Of a stretch of 34,248 bases of DNA, positions 23,126 through 30,496 are shown piece by piece (positions within the stretch are counted from its first letter, which is position 1; each line of letters begins with the position of its first letter). The translations under genes and the position numbers were made by a program. Source of the DNA: F23-B02 sp946405205 (GTDB taxonomy: Bacteria > Bacillota > Clostridia > Oscillospirales > Oscillospiraceae); NCBI GenBank assembly GCA_946405205.1, contig CAMJGL010000015.1, forward strand, positions 1 through 34,248. The letters are read 5' to 3'. The notes under the pieces are model-generated. The model saw only the letters and a program-made list of their open reading frames with translations, was not told the DNA's origin and made no database searches.

Positions 23126-24319
23126 ATGGCTCAGATCAATCCCCCGAAATACGTCAGGCAGATACTCTTTGGCCTACAGGCCAGAGGGCACCTTGCATAC
23201 CTTGTCGGCGGCTGTGTCCGCGACGTGCTGATGGATATAAGGCCCCACGACTGGGATATATGCACCAGCGCCCTGCCCGAGGAGGTGCTCGAGCTTTTCC
23301 CCGGCTCAAAGCCCACGGGGCTCAGGCACGGCACCGTCACCGTTATCATAGGAAGCCGCTCGGCCGAGGTCACGACCTTCCGCACCGAGGGCGATTACCG
23401 CGACCACCGCAGGCCCGACTCCGTCACCTTCGTCTCAGACCTTATCACGGACCTGAGCCGGAGGGATTTCACCATGAACGCCATCGCCCTTTCCGCAGAC
23501 GGCATGATATCAGATCCGTATGACGGAGTCAAGGACATTCAAAACCGTATCATCCGCTGCGTGGGCGAGCCGAAGCTGCGCTTTACGGAGGACGCGCTGC
23601 GGATGTTCCGCGCCCTGCGCTTTTCCGCCCGCCTCGGCTTCACCATCGAATACGAGACCTGCGCCGCTATCGAGGCCTGCGCGCCCCTCGCCGCGGAGCT
23701 TGCTCCCGAGAGGGTCAGGGATGAGATAGAAAAGATCCTGCTCACCTCCCGTCCGGAGACAATGGGCGCCGCGATAAGCTTCGGGCTCATGAAAAGATAC
23801 ATACCCGGCTCGGGCTGGAAAACGCCGAACTTTTCCGACATTGCTTCCATGCCGCGCAAGGTCCTGCCGCGATGGGTCGCATTCAGTATCATGCTCCGGA
23901 AATACGGCTATATTCCCTCTGCGCGCGATTTTCTCGTCAGCCTGAGGCTCGACGGCCGCACCGTGCGCTGCTGCGCGGACGCGGAAATAATGCTGAGCGA
24001 AAATCCGCCTGAGGATACGCTGGGCTGGAAAAGGCTTCTCAACCGCTACGGCGTGGATTCGGTGAGCTGCGCCGTGCAGGCCGGTGCCGTCATCCTCGGC
24101 GTTGACCGCGAAAAGGAGCTCAAGGCGGTGCTCAAAAGCGGCGAGTGCTTCTCACTCAAGCACCTTGCCGTCACGGGCGACGATCTGCTGAGTCTGGGTC
24201 TGAAGGGGCCGGAGCTGGGCGAGATGCTCAAGTTCCTGCTCGAATATGTAATGGAGTATCCCGACAACAACAAACGCGAGATCCTGCTGGAGCTTGCAAA
24301 ATACTCGGAGGAAAGCTGA
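23126..24319 (+). CDS. cca: CCA tRNA nucleotidyltransferase
   Basis: A 397-residue class II enzyme that adds or repairs the 3' CCA of tRNA. The head domain has YLVGGCVRD (25-33), the catalytic DWD (D42, D44 in HDWDICTS), RHGTVTV, RRDFTMNAIAL, and EDALRMFRALRFSARLGF, which forms the neck. The C-terminal body is helical, with no HD phosphohydrolase motif seen. AAGGT precedes the ATG. The stop overlaps the next start (TGATG), so cca, uracil-DNA glycosylase and GNAT are translationally coupled. TATAAT at 23062-23067 is a plausible -10, but the -35 spacing is poor. Confidence 0.93.
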   Translation: MAQINPPKYVRQILFGLQARGHLAYLVGGCVRDVLMDIRPHDWDICTSALPEEVLELFPGSKPTGLRHGTVTVIIGSRSAEVTTFRTEGDYRDHRRPDSVTFVSDLITDLSRRDFTMNAIALSADGMISDPYDGVKDIQNRIIRCVGEPKLRFTEDALRMFRALRFSARLGFTIEYETCAAIEACAPLAAELAPERVRDEIEKILLTSRPETMGAAISFGLMKRYIPGSGWKTPNFSDIASMPRKVLPRWVAFSIMLRKYGYIPSARDFLVSLRLDGRTVRCCADAEIMLSENPPEDTLGWKRLLNRYGVDSVSCAVQAGAVILGVDREKELKAVLKSGECFSLKHLAVTGDDLLSLGLKGPELGEMLKFLLEYVMEYPDNNKREILLELAKYSEES

Positions 24320-24891
24320 TGGCCCTTTCAATGGAAGAACTGAACAGCCGCTGCCTTGACTGCCGCGCCTGCCCTCTGGGCGACACGCGCACAAAGCTCG
24401 TGTTCGGCGTGGGCAACGCCTCGGCCGACGTCATGTTCATCGGCGAGGGTCCCGGCGAGCAGGAGGATCTGCAGGGCGTGCCCTTCGTCGGAAGAGCCGG
24501 AAAGCTCCTGGACGATATGCTCAGCATGATAGACCTCGACCGAAGCAAGGTCTACATCGCCAACATCGTAAAATGCCGCCCGCCGAAAAACCGCGACCCA
24601 CTGCCCGAGGAGGAGGACGCCTGCTGGCCGTGGCTGCGGGAGCAGATAGAGATCGTTGACCCCAAGATAATTATATGCTTAGGCCGCATTTCCGCCACCG
24701 CCCTTATAAGCGAGGACTTCCGCATAACGCGGCAGCACGGGCAATGGTTTGACATAGGCAGCAGAAGATATATGGCGATCTACCATCCCTCCGCTCTGCT
24801 TCGGGATGTTAACAAACGTCCTGAGACCTTTGCGGATCTGCGGGAGATCCGCAGCGAAATACGAAGGCTGTGTCCAGAGGTGTACAGATGA
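24319..24891 (+). CDS. Uracil-DNA glycosylase, family 4 (Fe-S type)
   Basis: A 190-residue DNA repair enzyme that removes uracil from DNA. It has the family-4 motif GEGPGEQEDLQGVPFVGRAG (42-61), NIVKCRPPKNR (82-92), and a HPSALLR motif (156-162). The four cysteines for the 4Fe-4S cluster are C15, C18, C86 and C102, with the usual 16-residue gap between the last two. The ATG at 24319 overlaps the TGA of cca by one base; an extended upstream frame lies wholly within cca and is not used. The next gene starts within its stop codon. Length suits the family. Confidence 0.93.
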   Translation: MALSMEELNSRCLDCRACPLGDTRTKLVFGVGNASADVMFIGEGPGEQEDLQGVPFVGRAGKLLDDMLSMIDLDRSKVYIANIVKCRPPKNRDPLPEEEDACWPWLREQIEIVDPKIIICLGRISATALISEDFRITRQHGQWFDIGSRRYMAIYHPSALLRDVNKRPETFADLREIRSEIRRLCPEVYR

Positions 24892-25691
24892 TCTACGAGA
24901 TCCACGAATACAAGGAGTCTGACGTTCCCTGGCTCAGGAGCCTGTGGCTTGAGGCCTTCGGAGATGAGCCGAGCCTTACGGACACTTTTTTCGAGCTTCT
25001 TCCTGCAATGGGCGTCGGGCTCGTCGCGGAGTTTTACGGGGAGCTGTTCGGCGCGGCCTATGTTCTGTACACGGAGCTGCACAGCCCCGGCATGCCGCCG
25101 AAAAAAGTCGCCTACATCTACGGCGTCGCGGTGGATAAGCAGGCGCAGGGTCAGGGCATAGGCGCGGAGCTTGTGCGGGCCTGCATGAGGTACGCCCGGA
25201 TGCATGGCGCCGATATCTGCTGTACTCTGCCCGCGGAGCCCTCGCTGTACGGCTGGTATGAGAAAAACTGCGGACTCGTTCCCGTAAGCTTCAGCTCCCT
25301 TGAGGAGATCCAGCCGTCGGACAGCGGCATTGAAATACAGGAGCTCTACGCCGACGAATACAGCTACCGCAGGATAGACCTGCTAAAGGGCAGGCCGTAC
25401 ATCAGCCTGTATTATGACTGGCTCCGCTTTCAGGAGGCAATTTTCAAGACCTATGGCGGCGGCTTTTACGCCTGTAAGGACGGCATAGCCTGCGGCTATC
25501 TCGACGGCGATACGCTTATGATAAAGGAGGCTCTGAACGACGCCCCCGAGTTCATCCCCGCGCTTTGCAGAAAGCTGGGAGCAAAAAAGGCTGTCGTCCG
25601 ACGTACCCGCAGCGAGGGGCAGCCGTACATCGCAGCCTTTGAAGAATCCGCCTACCCACCCGACACCGAGTGGAATTTAAGCTTGGATTAA
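24888..25691 (+). CDS. GNAT-family acetyltransferase
   Basis: A 267-residue protein with an N-terminal GNAT domain (about 1-135). Motif A is VAVDKQAQGQGIGAELV (80-96), with Q/RxxGxG/A for acetyl-CoA, and it ends in the YGWYEKNCGL pattern of motif B. The C-terminal half (about 140-267) is alpha/beta and may be a second, degenerate GNAT-like domain. The acceptor is unknown. The ATG overlaps the glycosylase stop (ATGA) and has GAGGTG 6 nt upstream, so it is coupled to the cca operon; a link to tRNA or DNA repair is only suggested by position. A terminator at 25698 closes the operon. Confidence 0.85.
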   Translation: MIYEIHEYKESDVPWLRSLWLEAFGDEPSLTDTFFELLPAMGVGLVAEFYGELFGAAYVLYTELHSPGMPPKKVAYIYGVAVDKQAQGQGIGAELVRACMRYARMHGADICCTLPAEPSLYGWYEKNCGLVPVSFSSLEEIQPSDSGIEIQELYADEYSYRRIDLLKGRPYISLYYDWLRFQEAIFKTYGGGFYACKDGIACGYLDGDTLMIKEALNDAPEFIPALCRKLGAKKAVVRRTRSEGQPYIAAFEESAYPPDTEWNLSLD

Positions 25692-25697
25692 ATAGCA

Positions 25698-25725
25698 AAA
25701 AGACATCGCCGAAGCGATGTCTTTT
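25698..25725. terminator. Bidirectional terminator between the cca operon and galM
   Basis: A 12-bp perfect stem AAAAGACATCGC / GCGATGTCTTTT with a CGAA loop, A-run on one side and T-run on the other. It ends both convergent transcripts. Confidence 0.9.
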
Positions 25726-25727
25726 CG

Positions 25728-26696
25728 TTATTTGACCGTAAAGGAATAGACCGTGCGGCTGGTGAAAATCTCGCCCGCTTTGAGGACGCAGGAGGGAAAG
25801 TCCGGCCTGTTGGGACTGTCGGGGAAAAACTGAGTTTCAAGGCAAAGGCCCGAGTTTTTGCCGTAGCGCGCTCCGTTCTTGCCTCTTCTCTCCCCCGTCG
25901 CGCCGCCGGCGTAAAACTGCACGCCGGGCATATCCGTCGCGGCGAGCATCACTCTGCCGCTCTCGTTATCGCTCAGCATCGCGCAGAAACCGTTGTTCAG
26001 CACGAAGCAGTGGTCGTAAAAGCCGTTTTTGATCTCCCGGCTGTCGCGAAAGTCAAACTCCGTCCCCTCCACGGGGCATATCCCGCCCGTGGGTATTAGC
26101 TCGCCGTCCACCGGAAGATAGCGGTCGGCGTTTATGAGCAGCTCATGGCTCAGAATATCGCCCTCGCCGCGAAGGTTAAAATAGCAGTGGTTTGTGAGGT
26201 TTATCACCGTGTCCCTGTCCGAGCTTGCGCCGTAGTAGATGAAAACATCGTTGTCCTCCGTAAGCTCGTAGGCTATGCGTACCGTGATATTTCCCGGGAA
26301 GCCGTCCCCTCCGTCGGGGTCTCGAATCTCAAAGATGACGCTGCTGCCCTCCGCGCTCACTGTATCAAAACGGCGCTTGCTGAAGCCCGCTCCGCCGTGG
26401 AGCGTATTCTTCCCCTCGTTGGCGGTCAGCTTATACGTATTTCCGCCCAGCGAAAACTCCGCCCCCGCGATGCGGTTTGCATATCTGCCCACGGCCGCTC
26501 CGAAGTATCCGTCGTTATCAAGATACTCCTGCGGAGTGTCGTAGCCCAGAACGACGTCGCCCATGACGCCGTTACGGTCGGGCATAACGATGCTGCACAC
26601 CGTGGCTCCCAGATCCGTCACCTCGAGCCTCGCGCCCTGCGCATTTTCTATCGTATAGAGAAAGTATTCTCCGAACCCGCTTCTTGTTACCGACAT
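25728..26696 (-). CDS. galM: Aldose 1-epimerase (galactose mutarotase)
   Basis: A 322-residue cytosolic beta-sandwich enzyme that interconverts alpha and beta anomers of aldoses. Landmarks: GRYANRIAGAEF (70-81), NTLHGG with H100, INLTNHCYFNL with catalytic acid H170, YDHCF (D228), and SGLCLETQFFPDSPN with the catalytic base E287. All expected residues are present. The ATG at 26696 is chosen because GGGAGGTGG lies just upstream; an in-frame start at 26726 would place this site inside the coding sequence. It is monocistronic and convergent to the cca operon. No other galactose genes are nearby. Confidence 0.93.
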   Translation of the reverse strand: MSVTRSGFGEYFLYTIENAQGARLEVTDLGATVCSIVMPDRNGVMGDVVLGYDTPQEYLDNDGYFGAAVGRYANRIAGAEFSLGGNTYKLTANEGKNTLHGGAGFSKRRFDTVSAEGSSVIFEIRDPDGGDGFPGNITVRIAYELTEDNDVFIYYGASSDRDTVINLTNHCYFNLRGEGDILSHELLINADRYLPVDGELIPTGGICPVEGTEFDFRDSREIKNGFYDHCFVLNNGFCAMLSDNESGRVMLAATDMPGVQFYAGGATGERRGKNGARYGKNSGLCLETQFFPDSPNRPDFPSCVLKAGEIFTSRTVYSFTVK

Positions 26697-26714
26697 TTTA
26701 TCCACCTCCCGGAC

Positions 26715-26743
26715 AGTATACCGCAAATTGATGCATTATGCAA
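26715..26743 (-). promoter_or_regulatory. Possible promoter of galM
   Basis: On the minus strand, TTGCAT (26738-26743), a 17-nt spacer and TATACT (26715-26720). The match is good, but the predicted start would fall at the edge of the Shine-Dalgarno site, so the leader would be extremely short. Confidence 0.5.
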
Positions 26744-26750
26744 AGGTCTG

Positions 26751-26769
26751 TTTTCCACCTGTTGGAAAA
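26751..26769. promoter_or_regulatory. Operator-like inverted repeat between galM and nfnA
   Basis: TTTTCCA-CCTGT-TGGAAAA, 7-bp arms with a 5-bp spacer, just upstream of the galM promoter candidate. The geometry suits a dimeric regulator. The regulator is unknown. Confidence 0.4.
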
Positions 26770-26869
26770 TTGCGTTAAAACTTGCGCAGTCTTAGTTAAA
26801 ATTTAATCACGAAATCGGTCAAACCGTTGATAAATCAAGGTTTTTTGAAATACGCCTGAATTTCGTATG

Positions 26870-26898
26870 TTGACAAGCAGGAGCAATTGAATTAGAAT
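26870..26898 (+). promoter_or_regulatory. Promoter of nfnA-nfnB
   Basis: TTGACA (26870-26875), a 17-nt spacer and TAGAAT (26893-26898). The predicted start near 26905 gives a leader of about 48 nt with GAGGT before the ATG at 26953. Confidence 0.85.
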
Positions 26899-26952
26899 GA
26901 GGGCTGTTATGACGTGACACATAAATTATTATAAATGTAAAGAGGTATTGAG

Positions 26953-27819
26953 ATGTTTAAAGTCGTACAAAAAAGATTTCTGAACGAGGCAAAGACCATT
27001 TGCCTGTTCGAGATCGAAGCTCCGCTGGTCGCAAAGCATGCGCAGGCAGGTCAGTTCGTCATCTTCCGTCTCGATGAGCAGGGCGAGCGTACTCCCGTCT
27101 CCGTTGCCGGATACGACCGCGAAAAGGGCACCGTTACCGTTATGGTACAGGCTGCCGGCCGCACCACCAGAATGCTGCACACCGTTGAAGAGGGCGATTA
27201 CATCACCGACTTCGTCGGCCCCCTCGGCAAGGCCACCGAGATGGACGGCCTGAAGAAGGTCTGCGTCGTCGGCGGCGGCGTCGGCTGCGCCATCGCCTAC
27301 CCCATCGCAAAGGAAATGCACGAAAGGGGCATCGAGGTCACCTTTATCGCCGGCTTCAGAAGCGCCGATATCGTCATCCTGAAGGATGAGCTCAAGGCCG
27401 CTTCCGACAAGCTCATCATGTGCACCGACGACGGCACCTACGGTGAGAAGGGCTTCACCACCCAGTATCTCCAGCAGGAGATCGACGCGAACATCGCCGA
27501 GGGCAAGCCCCAGTTCGACCGCGTTATCGCCATCGGCCCCGACATCATGATGAAGTTCCTCGCCGACGTCACCCGTCCCTACGGCATCAAGACCATCATC
27601 TCCCTCGACCCCATCATGGTCGACGGCACCGGTATGTGCGGCGGCTGCCGCGTTATCGTCGGCGGCGAGACGAAGTTCGCCTGCGTCGACGGCCCCGATT
27701 TTGATGCGCACGAGGTCGATTTCGACTCCCTCATCAAGCGCGCGGCCTTCTACAAGACCGAGCAGGACGAGGCTTCACAGCATATCTGCAATATGACCGG
27801 AGGTAAGCGCAATGGCTAA
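26953..27819 (+). CDS. nfnA: NfnA: FAD/[2Fe-2S] subunit of NADH-dependent ferredoxin:NADP+ oxidoreductase
   Basis: A 288-residue subunit related to PyrK and sulfide dehydrogenase beta chains. The FAD domain has RTPVSVAG (46-53). The NAD(H) domain has VVGGGVGCAIAYPIA (105-119). A C-terminal cluster loop, DGTGMCGGCRV with C229, C232 and then C244 (plus D224 as possible ligand), binds [2Fe-2S]. With NfnB it forms the cytosolic complex that couples NADH and reduced ferredoxin oxidation to NADP+ reduction by flavin-based electron bifurcation. The start is clear (GAGGT upstream), the promoter is good, and the gene overlaps nfnB by 8 bp. Codons are strongly biased to C/G endings such as GTC and AAG, suggesting high expression. 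Confidence 0.92.
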   Translation: MFKVVQKRFLNEAKTICLFEIEAPLVAKHAQAGQFVIFRLDEQGERTPVSVAGYDREKGTVTVMVQAAGRTTRMLHTVEEGDYITDFVGPLGKATEMDGLKKVCVVGGGVGCAIAYPIAKEMHERGIEVTFIAGFRSADIVILKDELKAASDKLIMCTDDGTYGEKGFTTQYLQQEIDANIAEGKPQFDRVIAIGPDIMMKFLADVTRPYGIKTIISLDPIMVDGTGMCGGCRVIVGGETKFACVDGPDFDAHEVDFDSLIKRAAFYKTEQDEASQHICNMTGGKRNG

Positions 27820-29212
27820 TATGAGAATGGATAAGAACCCGATGCCCGAACAGGATCCTCAGGTTCGCAAAAGAAACTTTGACGAGGTCGCCCTCGGCTA
27901 CACCGAGGAGATGGCGATCGACGAGGCAAAGCGCTGCCTCAACTGCCACAATATGCCCTGCCGCAGCGGCTGCCCCGTTTCCGTACGCATCCCCGAATTC
28001 ATCGCTAAGGTTGCCGAAGGCGACTTCGATGCTGCCTACGATATCATAACCTCCACCAACTCCCTGCCCGCAGTCTGCGGCCGCGTATGCCCGCAGGAAA
28101 AGCAGTGTGAGTCCAAGTGCGTCCGCGGCATCAAGGGCGAGCCCGTAGGCATCGGCCGTCTCGAACGCTTCGTCGCCGACTACCACATGGCCAAGGCCGA
28201 CAAGCCCGAGATAGTTCCTCCCGAGTCCAACGGCCACAAGGTCGCCATTATCGGCTCCGGCCCCTCCAGCCTCACCTGCGCGGGCGATCTGCGCAAGATG
28301 GGCTATGACGTCACCATTTACGAGGCCTTCCATAAGGCCGGCGGCGTTCTGGTCTACGGCATTCCCGAGTTCCGTCTGCCCAAGGACAAGGTCGTTGCTG
28401 TCGAGGTCGAAAACCTCAAGAAGATGGGCGTTGAGATCGTTACCGACGCCGTTATCGGCAAGGCGATGACCATCGACGAGCTGTTCGACGATTTCGGCTA
28501 CGAGGCCGTTTACATCGGCTCCGGCGCGGGCCTGCCCCAGTTCCTGCACATCCCCGGCGAGAATCTGCTGGGCGTTTACTCCGCCAACGAATTCCTCACC
28601 CGCGTGAACCTCATGAAGGCCTACAGGGATGACTACGATACGCCCATCAAGCACCCCAAGGTGGTCGCGGTCGTCGGCGGCGGCAACGTCGCAATGGACG
28701 CCTCCCGCGTTGCGATGCGTCTCGGCGCGGATCACGTCTACATCACCTACCGCCGCGGCAAGGAAGAGCTCCCCGCACGTCTCGAGGAGGTCGAGCACGC
28801 CGAGTCCGAGGGCATCGAGTTCATGCTTCTCAACAACCCCGTTGCCATCCACGGCGACGAAAACGGCTTCGTCACCGGCCTTGAGCTCCAGAAGATGGAG
28901 CTTGGCGAGCCCGACGAGAAGGGCCGCCGCCGTCCCGTTCCCGTCGAAGGCTCCAACTGGGTCCTCGACTGCGACGCGGTCATCATCGCCATCGGCACCA
29001 GCCCCAACCCCCTGATCCGCTCCACCACCAAGGGTCTTGAGACCACTAAGAAGGGCGGCATTCAGGCCGACGAGAACGGTCAGACCTCCCGCGAGGGCGT
29101 GTTCGCCGGCGGCGACGCCGTCACGGGCGCCGCGACCGTCATCCTCGCAATGGGCGCAGGCAAGACCGGCGCCAAGAGCATCGACGAATACATAAAGAGC
29201 AAGAGCAAGTAA
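27812..29212 (+). CDS. nfnB: NfnB: NADPH-binding iron-sulfur flavoprotein subunit (GltD-like)
   Basis: A 466-residue subunit homologous to the glutamate synthase small chain. The N-terminus carries two [4Fe-4S] cysteine sets: C42/C45/C50/C54 (CLNCHNMPCRSGCP) and C89/C93/C99/C103. The FAD loop is GSGPSS (148-153), the NADPH loop GGGNVAMDASR (289-299), and the C-terminal FAD motif is FAGGDAVTGAATVILAMGAG. It is the bifurcating-FAD and ferredoxin-interacting subunit of the Nfn complex. With no large GltA chain nearby and NfnA directly upstream, glutamate synthase is unlikely. GGAGGT lies 7 nt before the ATG at 27812. It shares the strong codon bias of nfnA. A terminator follows at 29233. Confidence 0.93.
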   Translation: MANMRMDKNPMPEQDPQVRKRNFDEVALGYTEEMAIDEAKRCLNCHNMPCRSGCPVSVRIPEFIAKVAEGDFDAAYDIITSTNSLPAVCGRVCPQEKQCESKCVRGIKGEPVGIGRLERFVADYHMAKADKPEIVPPESNGHKVAIIGSGPSSLTCAGDLRKMGYDVTIYEAFHKAGGVLVYGIPEFRLPKDKVVAVEVENLKKMGVEIVTDAVIGKAMTIDELFDDFGYEAVYIGSGAGLPQFLHIPGENLLGVYSANEFLTRVNLMKAYRDDYDTPIKHPKVVAVVGGGNVAMDASRVAMRLGADHVYITYRRGKEELPARLEEVEHAESEGIEFMLLNNPVAIHGDENGFVTGLELQKMELGEPDEKGRRRPVPVEGSNWVLDCDAVIIAIGTSPNPLIRSTTKGLETTKKGGIQADENGQTSREGVFAGGDAVTGAATVILAMGAGKTGAKSIDEYIKSKSK

Positions 29213-29232
29213 TCAACGTATCCTATTATCCG

Positions 29233-29266
29233 AAAGCTCCGATGCAGTTTGCATCGGAGCTTTCTT
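29233..29266 (+). terminator. Terminator of nfnA-nfnB
   Basis: A 13-bp perfect stem AAAGCTCCGATGC / GCATCGGAGCTTT with an AGTTT loop, followed by a short T-rich run. Confidence 0.88.
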
Positions 29267-29280
29267 GCTCGTTACTTAAT

Positions 29281-29348
29281 AAACAACTTCTTGTTTGTTG
29301 AAAATTTTGCCCGTATACGTGCAAATTATTTCATTTTTTAAATGAAAT
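29281..29348. promoter_or_regulatory. Cluster of three inverted repeats upstream of the GntR gene promoter
   Basis: AAACAA-CTTC-TTGTTT (29281-29296), a 20-bp palindrome TTTGC...GCAAA around CGTATACG with one mismatched pair (29306-29325), and ATTTCATTT-TTT-AAATGAAAT (29328-29348). All lie between the nfn terminator and the GntR gene's -35 box. They look like protein-binding sites. Confidence 0.5.
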
Positions 29349-29362
29349 ATGTATTTTGACTA

Positions 29363-29391
29363 TTGAATTCCGTGTAATTGTGTTGTACAAT
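29363..29391 (+). promoter_or_regulatory. Promoter of the GntR regulator gene
   Basis: TTGAAT (29363-29368), a 17-nt spacer and TACAAT (29386-29391), about 75 bp before the ATG at 29468. The -10 overlaps the palindrome at 29375-29393. Confidence 0.7.
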
Positions 29392-29393
29392 TA
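29375..29393. promoter_or_regulatory. Candidate autoregulatory operator of the GntR gene
   Basis: A perfect inverted repeat TAATTGT-GTTGT-ACAATTA lies across the -10 box. FCD-type GntR regulators often bind short TTGTnnnACAA-like palindromes at their own promoters, so binding here would block transcription. Confidence 0.5.
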
Positions 29394-29467
29394 GTGCCGT
29401 GTTTTAAATCAATTTCGGAGTTTTTCGCTGTATTTTGCTCCTTCACGAAAACGAAAGGACTGTTACT

Positions 29468-30211
29468 ATGAATCGTGCCCAGTTACAGGTTTATCTTGAC
29501 GCCAGCCCCAGTGCAAAGCTTCGCGACATAGTTTCGCAGATGCTGTATGATGAGATCGTGTCCCTGCGCATAGCCCCGGGAACAAAGCTCAATGTCAACA
29601 GCATAGCCTCCGGTCTGGGCATATCCCGCACCCCCGTTGCCGAGGCCATTCTCAACCTGTGCGACATGGGCTTCGTTGTGTCAAAGCCCGATATCAGCGG
29701 CTTCTTTGTCATTGATCTTAATCTCAGCGATATGATCGATCTTTATGACGTGCGCGCCGCCATCGAGTGCGAGGCAGCCGCGCTTTGCACCGAGAGGGCC
29801 GATAAGGACACCGTCAGCGAGCTCGACAGGCTGGCTAATGAATTTGCCGAATGCGTTATCCGCAAGGACTATGACGGCATGATCGCAACGGATATGCCCT
29901 TCCACAGCCTTATTGTCAGCTCCTGCGGCAACCGCTACATACAGAAATGCTATAATATGCTGCTGCCGAACCTGACGATGTATCAGTCCTCGATGATAAA
30001 ATTCATCAGCAGCGCCGCGGAAAACCCTTGGTCGTCGAGCGTCATATACAACCATGTGGCCGTCGTCGAGGCAATAAAGATGCACATTCCCGACCTTGCC
30101 AAGCAGGCTATGGCCGACCACGTTACCTCCAGCCTCAACTTCACGATGTTCTCCGGAGGCGGCAGCGATCCCTTTGCCACAGTGAGGAAGGCAAAAGCGG
30201 CAAAAAAGTGA
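29468..30211 (+). CDS. GntR-family transcriptional regulator, FCD (FadR) type
   Basis: A 247-residue DNA-binding protein. Residues 17-82 form the GntR winged helix (IVSQMLYDEIVSLRIAPGTKL...GLGISRTPVAEAI), and residues 88-225 the all-helical FCD ligand-binding domain, with YDVRAAIECEAA and a later DMPFHSLI, where Asp and His may bind metal. FCD regulators usually sense organic acids or sugar acids; the ligand here is unknown. The ATG at 29468 has AAAGGA about 10 nt upstream. It has its own promoter with an operator-like repeat. The last codons (KK, stop) lie in the left terminal repeat of the MITE-like element at 30202, so the C-terminal tail may be shaped by that insertion. Confidence 0.9.
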   Translation: MNRAQLQVYLDASPSAKLRDIVSQMLYDEIVSLRIAPGTKLNVNSIASGLGISRTPVAEAILNLCDMGFVVSKPDISGFFVIDLNLSDMIDLYDVRAAIECEAAALCTERADKDTVSELDRLANEFAECVIRKDYDGMIATDMPFHSLIVSSCGNRYIQKCYNMLLPNLTMYQSSMIKFISSAAENPWSSSVIYNHVAVVEAIKMHIPDLAKQAMADHVTSSLNFTMFSGGGSDPFATVRKAKAAKK

Positions 30212-30496
30212 GAGCTTTTCAAAGCTCTCACTTTTCAGCGTGTCAAAAAAGTCCTCGCAGACTTTTTTGCACGCTTCAAAAACGCCATGTTTTTTGTGAA
30301 ATTGCATTTCACGAAAAACCTCGCTGTGCTCGTCAAAAAGTCTGATAAATCAGACGTTTTTGATGGCTATTTATCCAATTCGAGGCGGGCTGCCGCCCCC
30401 TCGAGCTCCCCTGTCCTTCGCTTCTCTCTATGTATTCATTTTTAGTTCTTTGACAGTCTGAAAAAAGTGAGAGCTTTTCAAAGCTCTCACTTTTTT
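30202..30496. mobile_element. MITE-like element with terminal inverted repeats
   Basis: Imperfect terminal inverted repeats of 46 nt (30202-30247) and 48 nt (30449-30496) each consist of a long self-complementary hairpin (A-run, GTGAGAGCTTT and complement) plus an inner TTTTCAGnnTGTCAAA block in opposite orientation. Between them are four more stem-loops: 30238-30274, 30290-30318, 30333-30363 and 30380-30404. It encodes no protein. The outer hairpins look like intrinsic terminators and carry the stop codons of both convergent genes. No target-site duplication is clear. Alternatively these are two duplicated terminators with unrelated DNA between them. Confidence 0.6.

Noticed and set aside
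26751..26769. CcpA catabolite-repression (cre) site before galM
   Set aside because: The inverted repeat lacks the central CG and the TGnnAnCG pattern of cre sites.
27734..28852. Open frame of 372 codons on the minus strand, opposite nfnB, and another of 260 codons opposite nfnA (26929-27711)
   Set aside because: The translations are low-complexity (rich in Val, Asp, Gly, Ala, Leu) and mirror the strong codon bias of nfnAB, which removes stop codons from the opposite strand. There is no ribosome site and no recognisable domain.
27812..29212. Glutamate synthase small subunit (gltD)
   Set aside because: No large GltA chain is nearby, and the gene overlaps an NfnA-type FAD/[2Fe-2S] subunit, which fits NfnB.
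30202..30496. CRISPR array or riboswitch in the hairpin-rich gap
   Set aside because: The repeats are inverted and of different sequence, with no regular spacers, and the region lies downstream of both genes, not in a leader.
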